Source: Allacma fusca
Lineage: Eukaryota > Arthropoda > Collembola > Symphypleona > Sminthuridae
Reading direction: 5' to 3'
Length of the DNA stretch: 64,000 bases
Assembly: GCA_947179485.1 (NCBI GenBank)
Contig: OX359246.1
Coordinates: 21,824,001-21,888,000, forward strand
In this document: positions 37,549 to 47,726 of the stretch, piece after piece
Position numbering within the stretch: position 1 is the stretch's first letter
Layout: each line of letters starts with the position of its first letter
Made by a program: the position numbers and the translations under genes
Notes under the pieces: generated by a model
The model's input: only the letters and a program-made list of their open reading frames with translations
Database searches by the model: none
Told to the model about the DNA's origin: nothing

Positions 37549-39576
37549 CTACTGGTTCAAAGAACGGTTGGGCTTTATCCGTATTGCCGTAGCATCATTT
37601 ACACTAACTTTTGCATACACGGCATAAAATATTTCAGCTACAAAAGCTATTGATGCGATCGCTAAAATGCAGCTGTATATTTTAAAAGTGGACTGTAGCT
37701 TTGGAGAATCCAGGGCTATTTTAATTACTCTGGCTCCCTCTTTGATTTTCTTTCCAGGTAAATCATTTCTGAAAAATTCAATCATGTGCACATTCCAATG
37801 GTAAATTCCTGCTTGCACAACCCACATAAAGAACTTTGTTAGAACGAAACCTCCTTGATGATCGAACCGAAATTTCCAAGCTACATCTTTCCTAAGGATC
37901 ACCTCTTTGCTCATGAGTAACCTCCTATTATTTTGACCTCTCTCATGGTCTCTCATAAATGCCCTTAATTCTAGTAAGCTTCCAAGCCAAGCGCTTCTGT
38001 TGCATTTAAGTACTTCTTCTTCAATACTGACAACCGGGTAGTGCTTTGGAAATTGCATTCTGTCCCTGAGCTCTTTTGCAATAACAAATTGTGGCAGAAA
38101 CCTGGTTTTGCAAAAGCTGTCAGCGGTCTCGTCACATATCTTTTTATGTAACAACAACGACTCTATTCTGCTTCCGGCATCAAATATATAGTCAACGACT
38201 GATTCCCGTGAATGAGTGGCCAAGAAGTCTTCCAGACCTACATCGGGGGGTAACACAACGGATTGTGAACTACAAAGAATGTCTTTAATATAGGGAGTCA
38301 TGCTATTATAAATTGAAAAGTTGTGCTTAAACAAATCATTGAAAGTCGGTGGCTCAATTTTGCCTTCCGCTGTAAGATCTGAAGTAACCACCCCTTTGTA
38401 GGCATTCCCCATGACAATACTTACGAAGGTCCAAGTGATGGTCAGCATGTACAAAATTCTCCTTTTGATCTTCGAAGAAATTACAGCAGGCTTGGAATAA
38501 TTTTCCAGTAATTTTGAAATGATTTGAAAGATTTCAGAATTGCAATCCCGACATTTACTTATAAAGCATTGAATAGCTAACAATGTACTAGCACAGGCTA
38601 GGAGTGTATACCAAGTGAATGGGTCAAAAGGCTTGATGAGAAACCGGTACCCTTCTTGATCCACAATGCTGTGATCGCATGTTACAAATGTGTCCGATCT
38701 AGACACCACTGGAACAACACTAACTGGCCTGGGAGCAACTAGCCCATATTCCATGGTTTTGATTCCTTCGTTTGCCACAGTTACGGGTCTTCGTAATGCG
38801 AATTTGGACAAATGTTTTAATACATGACTGTATGTCAAAGTTGCAATATTCTCTTTGAATAGCGTTTTGAAACTGAGCTGATTTGAAGCGTTGACGAGTG
38901 AAATGGCTCTTTGTAGATCATTGGCGTTGTTAACAGAGAATCTGGCGTGCTTCCAGTCTTGTCGATGGTACGTGTCAATTGCTTCTCTGCATGTTAACAG
39001 GTTGTTACAATTGATCGAATATTTTTTCAATTTTTTGCAGTAAAAACAATACGCAAAGATGTTTCCCACTTTGAATTTTTCTGATGGTGAGTTTTCTGAC
39101 ACTAATATTGCTACTCTAGAAAGATCAATATTAGTTATGTCAGCTTTTAAGGAGGATATCCTTCTTAGCTCCTTCTCAGCTCGTGGGACAAATCCGTGTT
39201 GAACTGCAAGATGTGTTTTTGTCCCTCTGGTATACCACCAGATATCAATCAGACTTATTCCCGCGTAGATTTCTGCTTCGATATTGGGATTGTAAATGAG
39301 GACAGCTTTGCACTCGTGCCCATCCTTCCAATCAAGCAAAAACCGTTCAACGTTGAGTTTTATCGTTTCCAAGATCATGACTGGGTGTTGGATTGGCTGT
39401 GCAAAGAGATTATAGTTCTCTCCAAATGTCACTATTGTTATGAAGCAATCGGAGTACATTTCTATCCAAGTATTCAGGGATGAAAGCCTTGTCGAATCTT
39501 GACAATGAGCTACAGGAACAAATAAGCAAAAATGTACAATTAGAACAACCGTTAAAAATACTTTTGATTTGGCCAT
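37549..39576 (-). CDS. Ionotropic-receptor-like ligand-gated channel, copy 2
   Basis: Intronless, 675 residues from ATG 39576, and clearly a recent paralogue of the gene at 28889-30856, with long identical runs especially in the S2 half. It has a signal peptide (FLTVVLIVHFCLFVPVAHC), then the S1 region, M1 (TWYTLLACASTLLAI), M2 (LTITWTFVSIVMGNAYKGVV), S2 and M3 (ILAIASIAFVAEIFY). The C-terminal cytoplasmic tail is about 20 residues longer than in copy 1. Differences concentrate in the N-terminal half and the tail. Both copies keep full-length open frames, so both are probably functional chemoreceptor subunits. Known family role: ligand-gated cation channels in chemosensory neurons. Confidence 0.86.
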   Translation of the reverse strand: MAKSKVFLTVVLIVHFCLFVPVAHCQDSTRLSSLNTWIEMYSDCFITIVTFGENYNLFAQPIQHPVMILETIKLNVERFLLDWKDGHECKAVLIYNPNIEAEIYAGISLIDIWWYTRGTKTHLAVQHGFVPRAEKELRRISSLKADITNIDLSRVAILVSENSPSEKFKVGNIFAYCFYCKKLKKYSINCNNLLTCREAIDTYHRQDWKHARFSVNNANDLQRAISLVNASNQLSFKTLFKENIATLTYSHVLKHLSKFALRRPVTVANEGIKTMEYGLVAPRPVSVVPVVSRSDTFVTCDHSIVDQEGYRFLIKPFDPFTWYTLLACASTLLAIQCFISKCRDCNSEIFQIISKLLENYSKPAVISSKIKRRILYMLTITWTFVSIVMGNAYKGVVTSDLTAEGKIEPPTFNDLFKHNFSIYNSMTPYIKDILCSSQSVVLPPDVGLEDFLATHSRESVVDYIFDAGSRIESLLLHKKICDETADSFCKTRFLPQFVIAKELRDRMQFPKHYPVVSIEEEVLKCNRSAWLGSLLELRAFMRDHERGQNNRRLLMSKEVILRKDVAWKFRFDHQGGFVLTKFFMWVVQAGIYHWNVHMIEFFRNDLPGKKIKEGARVIKIALDSPKLQSTFKIYSCILAIASIAFVAEIFYAVYAKVSVNDATAIRIKPNRSLNQ

Positions 39577-40380
39577 TCTTGCAAACCTGTAACTTGCGAT
39601 AGCTAGTTACGACAATCTAAATAAAATACCCCCGTATCTCTTCCCAGTTACCTAAGGTTCTTGGAATTAAATATGTACGTATTTTAAATGGTGGATAAGT
39701 GCTGTTTGGTCGACGATTTACGGCAGAAGTAGTTAAAAGTAATTTTAGTGAAACTTTAGACAATAAGGTTGGAACTTTGTTTTAGGGATAAAAATATAAT
39801 TTTTTGCGTTTTAACCTGTTTTTGTAAGTTTAGGATGGTAGCTTATCATTTTCCATAATCGTGGCCAATTTTATTACGAGCTCTACTACTCTCTACTTTT
39901 CCTAAAATTAGTGACGATAGTTTCGCGTTTTGGTTCAAAGTTTCATTACTATTTAACTGTCATGCACGCCAGCAAAGTCCGTTCAGCATGGAGACTCTCT
40001 GCTTTGCGGGAAGTTGGACAGATAATTAGAGAAATCACTAATTTTTGGGTATAGTCGGTTGAATTCATTATTTTGAGCGTGGTCGAGAAAACTCACTCTT
40101 TCCGGAAGGTCTGGAGTGCATGAGTCTGAAAATCAGTAATGAACAGTAATTTGGGAGAGGGAGCTCGGGAGAATCAAATAATAGCAACAAAGCTTGATAA
40201 GAGTTGCTTGTGTATGCATAATGCATAATACAAAACATCCCTCGTAAAAGTACTAAACAAGGCATAGTTCCAATATGGCACTCATTTTTAAATGATAATG
40301 AAGAATAATATTTTTGGATTACTACTGTATAAATCTTAGAGACAAAAGCAACGCAATCATTGCATATGCGGCCGTAATTA
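39577..40380. other. Upstream region of IR-like gene 2
   Basis: To about 39955 it is shared with the upstream region of copy 1; beyond that it is unique. No gene seen. Confidence 0.6.
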
Positions 40381-41146
40381 GGGAGCGTTCACAAATGACG
40401 TCATCCAAAATACTGGTTTTTAGGCACCCAGTCACACACTTGTCATCAATCATCATCATTTGATGAAACGACGCACCCACCCCTTGTAATGACGTCATCA
40501 TCACCAGGGTTGCACAATTGAAAATGCCCTGGGTTTTTTGCCGAATTTGTGGGTCTTATCGAAAAAACCGGTGGAAAATGCCCAAAATGTCTGCACTGTG
40601 CTGAATATGCCCTAAATTATCAAAAACCCAAAAATGTACAAACTTCCATGGCATTTTCAATTTTGCAACCCATGATGGGTGACAATGAAGTTTTCGGAAT
40701 TCATTTAATTCACGCGAGGCTGCATTAGTTAGATTTGTTTTCAGCTTCCTTTTATTATACTGGAATTATGGTGGTACTTTTAAAGGAATAAAGGATTGTA
40801 ACGAATGTTATATAGAATCTCCCGAATTTTTCGTATTAGGATATCCTAAAAACGGTTTCCTGGATAGTGTGAAACGGCGTATCGGTACGCTTTAGGCTTG
40901 TAGTTTGAATTTCTAATTCTTTTTAAAGCGATTATTTTAAATTGCCTATTCACACAAGTTTATGTCAAGTAAGGTTGATTCAAACGACCAAAACTTTTAA
41001 CGGTTAAGCAAAACAATCGTTGGTAACATTCGTCGGTTGATGACGTCATCATTTGGCCAAATCCACCCTACCACTGAGTCATCAACATCATCATCTCCCG
41101 TTAGCACCCACCCACTATCTTGATGACGTCATTTGTGAACGCTCCC
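40381..41146. mobile_element. PIF/Harbinger-like MITE with CRE palindromes
   Basis: Inverted termini of at least 23 bp begin GGGAGCGTTCACAAATGACG. They are flanked by a TTA direct repeat (40378-40380 and 41147-41149), the 3-bp target duplication typical of PIF/Harbinger elements. The 766-bp element has no coding frame. TGACGTCA, the palindromic cAMP-response element, occurs at 40396, 40490, 41041 and 41124. A second inverted-repeat element is nested at 40507-40671. Confidence 0.8.
40507..40671. mobile_element. Nested 165-bp inverted-repeat element
   Basis: The termini GGGTTGCACAATTGAAAATG and, inverted, GGGTTGCAAAATTGAAAATG differ by one base over 20. The element lies wholly within the Harbinger-like MITE and interrupts it. 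No clear target duplication could be read. A related end occurs at 23443-23500. Confidence 0.7.
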
Positions 41147-41149
41147 TTA

Positions 41150-42007
41150 CAAGTTTGATGATTAAATTACTGTTTTTGCAAAGCATGATTTAAAAGATTA
41201 CGTTGCCTTTCATCCCACGATTTATAATTGATAATAAGCTGATATTGTTATTATCGTTTATTTGACGAGGAAACGTTTGTCACAATATTTGGTTGGGCAT
41301 GGTTTGTGGAATATTAGGGCTCAGTGACGTCATCATCTCCATAGTTTTGGCGCTTAGTAACGTCAGGATCTCTAAAGTATTGGCACTTATTTTATTAAAA
41401 TTGACCGCCAGTCCACACTGGCGGGATCCTGCATTTTATTGAGACCCTCGTCAAAGTAAATAAGATTTAATAATTAAAGTAATACTGTTTGCTAGTATAA
41501 ATATAGATACGGTCCGTTCTCGTCCCAACGTTTTCCAAATATTTTGATGATTCATCATCCTCATTATGAAAGCAGATAAATCCTTCGATTCCTCACAATT
41601 CTCCATAAAGCATTTATAGGATTTACCAATTAATATGTTCCGTCACCGTCAAACCATAAAAAATCAGTTCGCAAAATGATTAATAGATAATTTCTGCTAG
41701 CACAAGGGGAACGTGTGGAATTCGAAGAAGATAAGATGATAAAACAAAACATACATAGGTTCGCAATGTGAGTAGCGTTTTATTGAGATTGGGATGAAAG
41801 ACACAATGTCAGATAAAATATTGCATTTATCTTTCTGATAATTATTCGAGGCTAATGTCAGAACTAACCTTGGTGGCTAAGGTTCTAATATTTCATAATA
41901 TTCATTCCTAGAAATAGCTTTGAAATACTTTCCCAGTTGCTGGACTACAAACAATAAGTAGTGGCAAAATAATAAAAAGTGCTCCAGATTTGCAATACAA
42001 AATCAAA
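41150..42007. other. Upstream region of the clarin-like gene
   Basis: No gene seen. A fifth TGACGTCA palindrome lies at 41325-41332, outside the MITE and about 680 bp upstream of the clarin-like start. Confidence 0.6.
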
Positions 42008-43270
42008 ATGGCACTATACAGAAAATTTAATAATTTAATATTCTTCACAATCGCGGGAAGTATCCTGTCAATTATTATTTTGGGCGTTTCCTTTGGCACT
42101 AAAAACTGGTACGAATCTAAGGCAAGCGTCAGTAATAATGCAATCACATCCACTCTCACCGTTCATTATGGATTGTTTGCGGGAGCAAAAACTATCCAGC
42201 TTAACTCGGGAGACTTGGATGCAGGCCAGAAACGGGAATTAAAAAGTACCATAGCTGATTTTCACACCTCTTAATTTTGAACACTTTTCCGTAATTAAAG
42301 CAAATTTACAAATGTTCTTTTCCAAATTTTATAGTCGTTTGTGAAGCTAAAGAGAACGCTTGTATGTTCAGCTGTGGGTATAATTCAGACGTTCGGAAAC
42401 GTAATTTAGTGTATTATTTGGAGGGCGGGGCCAACAGTTCGGACACAACTTTCTGCATTGAAACTCCGTCGACTTCTGATATTTGTAAGCTAATTAAAAA
42501 ATTTTGGTCTAAATTTTATTCTTTGGGTTGACCTTATTGATCTTATTTGTAGCCCGATTCAACCGTGCTGGTACGTTTGCTTCAAACCTGGACAAGAGTA
42601 TATTCCTTAATTTCGCCCTGTGGCTCTTGACTTTATTATTTCTGGTTGGAGGAATCCTATTTTCCGCCATTTCAGGCATTCTGGCTTTAGTTAATACTTA
42701 CAGAGCTCCTTCTCAACCAATCCTCAGCGTTTATGGACTTTACATTTGGAATGGGCTTTCAGGTTGATGCACCTTCGAATTTTTATTTTTAATGTAATTT
42801 GTTGCACAAAGTTGAAGATTCGTTTGTAATAATTCTATCTTTATTACTTCAGCTGGATGCACTTTAATGGTCATGATTTTCTGGGGGGTTGCTTTCGGGA
42901 TTGGTTTAAAGGATCACGCAGCCATTAGTGACACTTTATCAAACGGTTTGAAAAATGATTCAGCCAAACTCGGATATTCGTTTTGGTGAGTGATTTGGTC
43001 CTTTTAATTAAATTTTAATCAAGGAACCTTGGTATTATTTATTGCTGGAGTAAATTGTAACAGTATGTTGTACAGCAAGTTGGGAGATCAAAACCTACAA
43101 ATTTCTAAAGGTTCTTTTTATTCCCCCGCAGGATCTTGTTGCTTCCAGAATTCCTGTGTTTAGCAAACATCGGAATTTTACGCTATCGAACTTGGAAGAT
43201 TCACCAGATAGAAACAACGCACCGTGTTGTCGATGACAAAATTACAAACCATGAGACTCTGTTGTTTTAA
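42008..43270 (+). CDS. Clarin-like four-transmembrane protein
   Basis: Five exons: 42008-42245 (ending at an unusual GTACCA donor), 42335-42484, 42553-42762, 42853-42985 and 43132-43270. All phases agree and give 289 residues. TM1 is near residues 10-30 (IFFTIAGSILSIIILGVSFG). A large extracellular loop follows, containing YGLFAG, cysteines and an N-glycosylation site (NSS). TM2 is IFLNFALWLLTLLFLVGGIL, TM3 is AGCTLMVMIFWGVAFGIGL, and TM4 is ILLLPEFLCLANIGIL. The YGLF motif after TM1 and the GLYIWNGLSAGCTLMVM junction before TM3 match the clarin family. In vertebrates clarin-1 is the Usher syndrome type 3 protein of sensory hair cells; arthropod homologues are little studied. An alternative is another claudin-superfamily protein. 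Confidence 0.78.
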
Positions 43271-43360
43271 ATCCTGTTTTGAACGCCACATTTAACATGG
43301 GAAAGAGCACATGGAGGTACATTTTTTATCATATGTAGTTATTGGAATTTCCGTCAAGTT

Positions 43361-43366
43361 AATAAA
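43361..43366 (+). terminator. Polyadenylation signal of the clarin-like gene
   Basis: AATAAA 91 nt past the stop codon. Confidence 0.55.
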
Positions 43367-44093
43367 TTTTAATGTGCGTATACATTGAAAAGTATACGGA
43401 TATCATTGATTTTGACCAAAACAATTTGCTCATCATAGCCTTCGTACACAAGGAGCAACACTAAAATGGTGGCTGACAATTCAGTGTTGGGCATTGCACT
43501 CTACTCGAAATGGAAGTAGAGGATGGCATAGGGCAAAATTAGCAGAAGTAAAATAGAGGGTACAGAGAAGTTGGGGATAGAAGTAGCTAGAATAAGGAAA
43601 CAGTAGAGCTCTAACAAAAAGTTATTCGCTGTTTTATATCACCAAGTAGAAGTTGAAGTGGTGGAACATGTCTGTATGTACATTCGCTTCAGAATAATTT
43701 TGAACAACCACAAATTTAGTCTAGAAATGTATGAAATACAATTTGTCTACAGCAGGAAATGCTTGAGGACATAGTACTTATAATGTATGGCTTCGGAGGA
43801 ATATGCTCGCTGTTCAGTGCTTATTGGAACTCAATGTTAGTAGTTTATAGTTTATTGCTGACTATTAATCACTAAACTATCGACTAGGACAATATTGTTA
43901 CTACATCAAAAATCAAGCATTAAATTAGACTAAGATCAAAAAAAATTTCATTGGGAAGTTTGCAGTAGCTAGGATAGAACGTAAGTCAAGTTAATAAGTC
44001 ATGGACTAGAAATAATTAACAATAGAATGAAGTTCTACTTTTACAAATTTAGACTAAAATAAGTAACAGTGTGAATAGAAATGTAGACAGAAG
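43367..44093. other. Intergenic, no gene seen
   Basis: AT-rich with scattered AGAAGTAG-like words. No supported feature. Confidence 0.6.
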
Positions 44094-44466
44094 CAGGAAC
44101 TCCAGAACAGGAGGGGAAAGAAGGGACATTGCCCCCCCCCAAATAGTAAGGGAGGGACAGGCTACGTTTTATTAACTTTTGCTGCAAAAATTGTTATAAA
44201 GTCTCACAATTTTCTGAAATCTTTTATTAAATGTTATTGTGTCAGGAAAAATTGCAGCAATCTAAACAAATTTACACCTTTTTGCAAATATTTTCCTCAG
44301 CCTAGCTAATACAGCAAAAGTATATAGTAAATACATACATGGAGAAGAATATCAAATAAAATAAAATTGGGAGAATTTTAGTATCTATAGGTGCTGTGTG
44401 TGAAAGACACAAGCGGGGTCAAGCAGTGAGATCCCCCCTCACTTTTTCGAATGTTCCAGAGTGTAC
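44094..44466. mobile_element. hAT-like MITE, diverged copy 2
   Basis: The left end (CAGGAACTCCAGAAC, then GGGACATTGCCCCCCCCC and GGGAGGGACAGG) and the right end (CCCCCCTCACTTTTT, then TTCCAGAGTG) align with the element at 36145-36839. The copy is shorter and more diverged. The flanks GACAGAAG and TACAAAAG match at six of eight bases, a possible decayed target duplication. The exact right end is uncertain by a few bases. Confidence 0.65.
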
Positions 44467-45395
44467 TACAAAAGTATTTAGAAATATAATAGAAGCATTA
44501 ATGCATGGATCGATTAGAGCTAAAATAGAAAACCTGGAACGTCTACTTTATAATAGTGAAGAGTATAGGTACGAGGAGGTCACAACGCCCAGCACTACTA
44601 CAGCATACACTTGAATGCTCATCGTTTTGATCCGGTTATGTATCCTGCAAAAGGTGTTGCACCGTTGTGTACATTTGGACTGCGTAGTAATTTATTACCT
44701 GCTTGAGGTTTACAGAATAGAGCTATGCACATGTTTGTATTGACATTTTAAACAACTATCTTGTGTGGACCTTTGAAAGTACATGTACATATTAAGGAGC
44801 CATAAGGAAAATGAAAGATAAACGCTAGTTTGTAAGTTTCTCGATCTTGCAGATCAATTCCCGTAAAAGGAAACTACCTAAAGTCTGAGGTCGGATCGAT
44901 CCGTAATTAACTCTCTATGTCTAGTTCATATGACTTCTTATTTTAGCTCTATATCCTTATACGATTCCCTACATCGAACTAGAAGAATGTAAGCCTGATT
45001 GGCGCCTTCAGAAAATAATTTGTCAATATTTATGCAATTACATAGAGATATAATAACATCACATCCTTTCTGCTTATTCGTTAGAACAGGTGTCAAAAGT
45101 GATAATAAGACATAATGCTCCTTGTATTATTGTACATTATAATTTATTGACTTAAACCATTTCACGTGGACTGCTAAAAAGGTATTTTAATTATACGAGC
45201 ACAATAATAGTTTAATCTTCCAATTGTCATTTTTATCCGGACCTGTGCACAGGAAATCGCAAAACACAGGAGCTAGGCTAGATTCGACGTATGTATTTGA
45301 GCAAGTATAAAATTTCTTGCTGTTTCCTCAGTTGATAATGAAAAAAAAAAGGTAGAGGAAGCACATTCAGGAATATCATTTCAAACTTTGAAATA
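44467..45395. other. Upstream region of the gustatory receptor
   Basis: No gene seen. The frame at 44396-44614 starts inside the MITE and has no features. Confidence 0.6.
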
Positions 45396-46810
45396 ATGCT
45401 GAGAATTATAAAATTCGTAGTTTACTTCGGGAAATTTTGCCTGTGTTTCCCAACAGCATCCCAAACTTACCGGGTTTTAAATTACAAAATACAAATGAGT
45501 AAGGGAAGTATTTGTCAGGCAATTTTGTCCACATTGCAGCTCGTCAACATGCTTCTCATCATATTATTGATGCCTCCGGCGGTTTTAGTGGACGGGAAGG
45601 GCTACCTATACGCTATTACATTTTATCTTCTATTTTTGTCATTCCTCTTCGGTGATTTCCTCCTACGATGGTCAACTATTTACTACAGCAAGGAAATTTT
45701 AAATATTTGGCAGTCCCTGTTAAAAGTGGAGGGCTTGAGAAATTTCAAATATTCCGGCCGGATGAAGCTGTACTTTGTTTTAACGGCTCTGGTATTCGGG
45801 CAAATGGCAGAAAATATATTTACCGTCATTCAATCGGATTATAACATTGAAGAATCTCTGATTGTACCAGAGAGGCTGAAGTATCTTAGATGGCTCCACA
45901 AGTCCTTTTGCATAGCTTCCGATACTCTCACTTCTATTTTCCTTATTTATGCAATTTTGTTTGTCTCACTCATCGGAATTGCCAGCATCTCCTGGTATGA
46001 GGTTTGCCTCAAGAAACTGGTGAAAATTGTAGAGCGCACTGGAACTTTGAAACAGGACTTTAAAGCTACGATTATATTGGCCGGGACTCTGGAATTGAAA
46101 ATATTTGCTGAAGAATTTACGAGAGTCAAGCAGTGTCTGGAAGACTATTGCAAAATCGCGGGAAATTATGCGCTGATTCTTGTTTTGAACTGCACCATTT
46201 CCCTCACGATATTTTTTAGTGACAAAATGGCTGGGAGACAATCCAACCCGAGCAGTTCCTATTACTTGGGCTGTATTGGTTTGATTTTACTTATCGCAAG
46301 CTTAGGCAATTTCATGACGAATACCGTAAGTGACGATTGTCAAAGTCTATTTCTTTAATAATAATTTTTGTCTGCCAAGGTTTTTCTTAAATTTACACAG
46401 GTACAGGAAATGCAAGAAAAGCTCAGCAACACAGCTGCAGTGTTGCTCCTATCGTTGGACACAAATGTAAGTTTTATATCTGCGTATAGCAAGTATCCAA
46501 AAGCATTGACGTAATTGTGGTTCACAGCTGGGACACATACTACAGTGGGTACTTCGGTGGAGGTGGAAAATGTCTGCTTTTGACTTATTCGATATTAATT
46601 ATGGGGTCATTTTGCAAGTAAGGAATTAATATCTAAAAGGTAATTATTACTGTAATACTTTAACAACTGCTGTATTGATTTTGATGTCTTTTCCTGCAGA
46701 TCATTGGAGTCATGCTAACTTACTTGGTGTTCTTTTTCCAATTGAAAATCTTAGAGGATCCATTGAGTACACGACTTGAATCAAAAAATGTTTCTTGCGC
46801 ATGTGTATGA
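45396..46810 (+). CDS. Gustatory receptor (7-TM arthropod chemoreceptor)
   Basis: Four exons: 45396-46325, 46401-46466, 46528-46617 and 46700-46810. They give 398 residues, typical for the family. The large first exon encodes six hydrophobic helices, for example LQLVNMLLIILLMPPAVL, LYFVLTALVFGQM, AILFVSLIGIASI and LGCIGLILLIASLGNF. The last two short exons encode the family signature: a segment ending FDINYGVILQ, then IIGVMLTYLVFFFQL, the TYxxxxxQF motif of TM7 with Leu for the final Phe. Phase-0 introns before the last exons are usual for gustatory receptors. The product is a ligand-gated cation channel of chemosensory neurons with its N-terminus inside the cell. The ligand cannot be predicted. 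Confidence 0.92.
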
Positions 46811-47726
46811 TCATGCCCATGCCCAGTATTTCCAATAAGTATTTCAATAAAATATTTGTTTTATATTCGAAGAAGCTACTTACTCATATTTTCATAAACA
46901 ACATTGAAACTTTGTTCAAAACAAAATGCAAGGGATATTTGGCGTCTAATTCATTAGCACAAATTACCGGATCGAACGGCTAACACTACATGAAAATGGA
47001 CGGCCCATTCGCAGTGTTTAGTATCAGTACAAAAATACCTAGGAGATATAATTATTACATAAGCTAAATTAATTACTAAATAAATGTTAAAACTTCTTCC
47101 TTTTTTACGTCGTTTTAAAAAATATGGATTAATTTGACTGCGTAGAATGTTATGAAATTTTACAGGCAGGAGTATAGAAAATTGCTAAAAAAAAATCTGG
47201 CACATGGTTCTAAGCCCATTGAGTTAAGTCCCAAGTCTCAGCTACAGAATAGTTAGCAATGTTAATTCTATCTATCATGTATTCATAACAGAAAATTAAT
47301 TATGTGAACGCTGTACGTAAGCGTAATATTTTCCTCTACAGGCTATTATCCTGCACTTGTTTTAATCATAAAAATGTAGACAAAATTTGTACATAGCCTG
47401 TGTTAATTTTAAGTTTATAATTCGATGCTATTCATGCATCTTCTGGAAGCGGGATGAAAAGAATTGGGCCAACACTTTGGAATTTGGGCGCATGGTTGAT
47501 AACCCCCTCATCCTCCTGTAAATATCCAGTCACAAAATATGCTACAGCTGTTGTAAGAAAAATTACGAAATCTTTAAGTTCATAGCACTATGAAAATTTA
47601 ATGAACGCTATAAGCCATAATAATTATTGTAACAGCTTCGTAAGTACAAGCTTTAGCTGGACTTGTCACAAGAAATGTAATCCAATTTGTGCCTAACAGT
47701 ATCCAGCTAATTTCAAGAGCAGGCGT
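46811..47726. other. Intergenic between the gustatory receptor and TMEM53-like gene
   Basis: No gene seen. An AATAAA for the gustatory receptor lies at 46846-46851, about 36 nt after its stop codon. Confidence 0.6.

Larger units (their letters stand above)
35985..39955. repeat. Segmental duplication, copy 2 (IR gene block)
   Basis: Homologous to 28075-31290. It is about 0.75 kb longer than copy 1. Most of that difference is the 695-bp MITE at 36145-36839, which lies in the interval between matching segments (36060-36120 pairs with 28150-28200; 36950-37010 pairs with 28245-28310). Confidence 0.8.

Noticed and set aside
44396-44614. 72-codon frame
   Set aside because: It starts inside the MITE at 44094-44466 and shows no conserved features.
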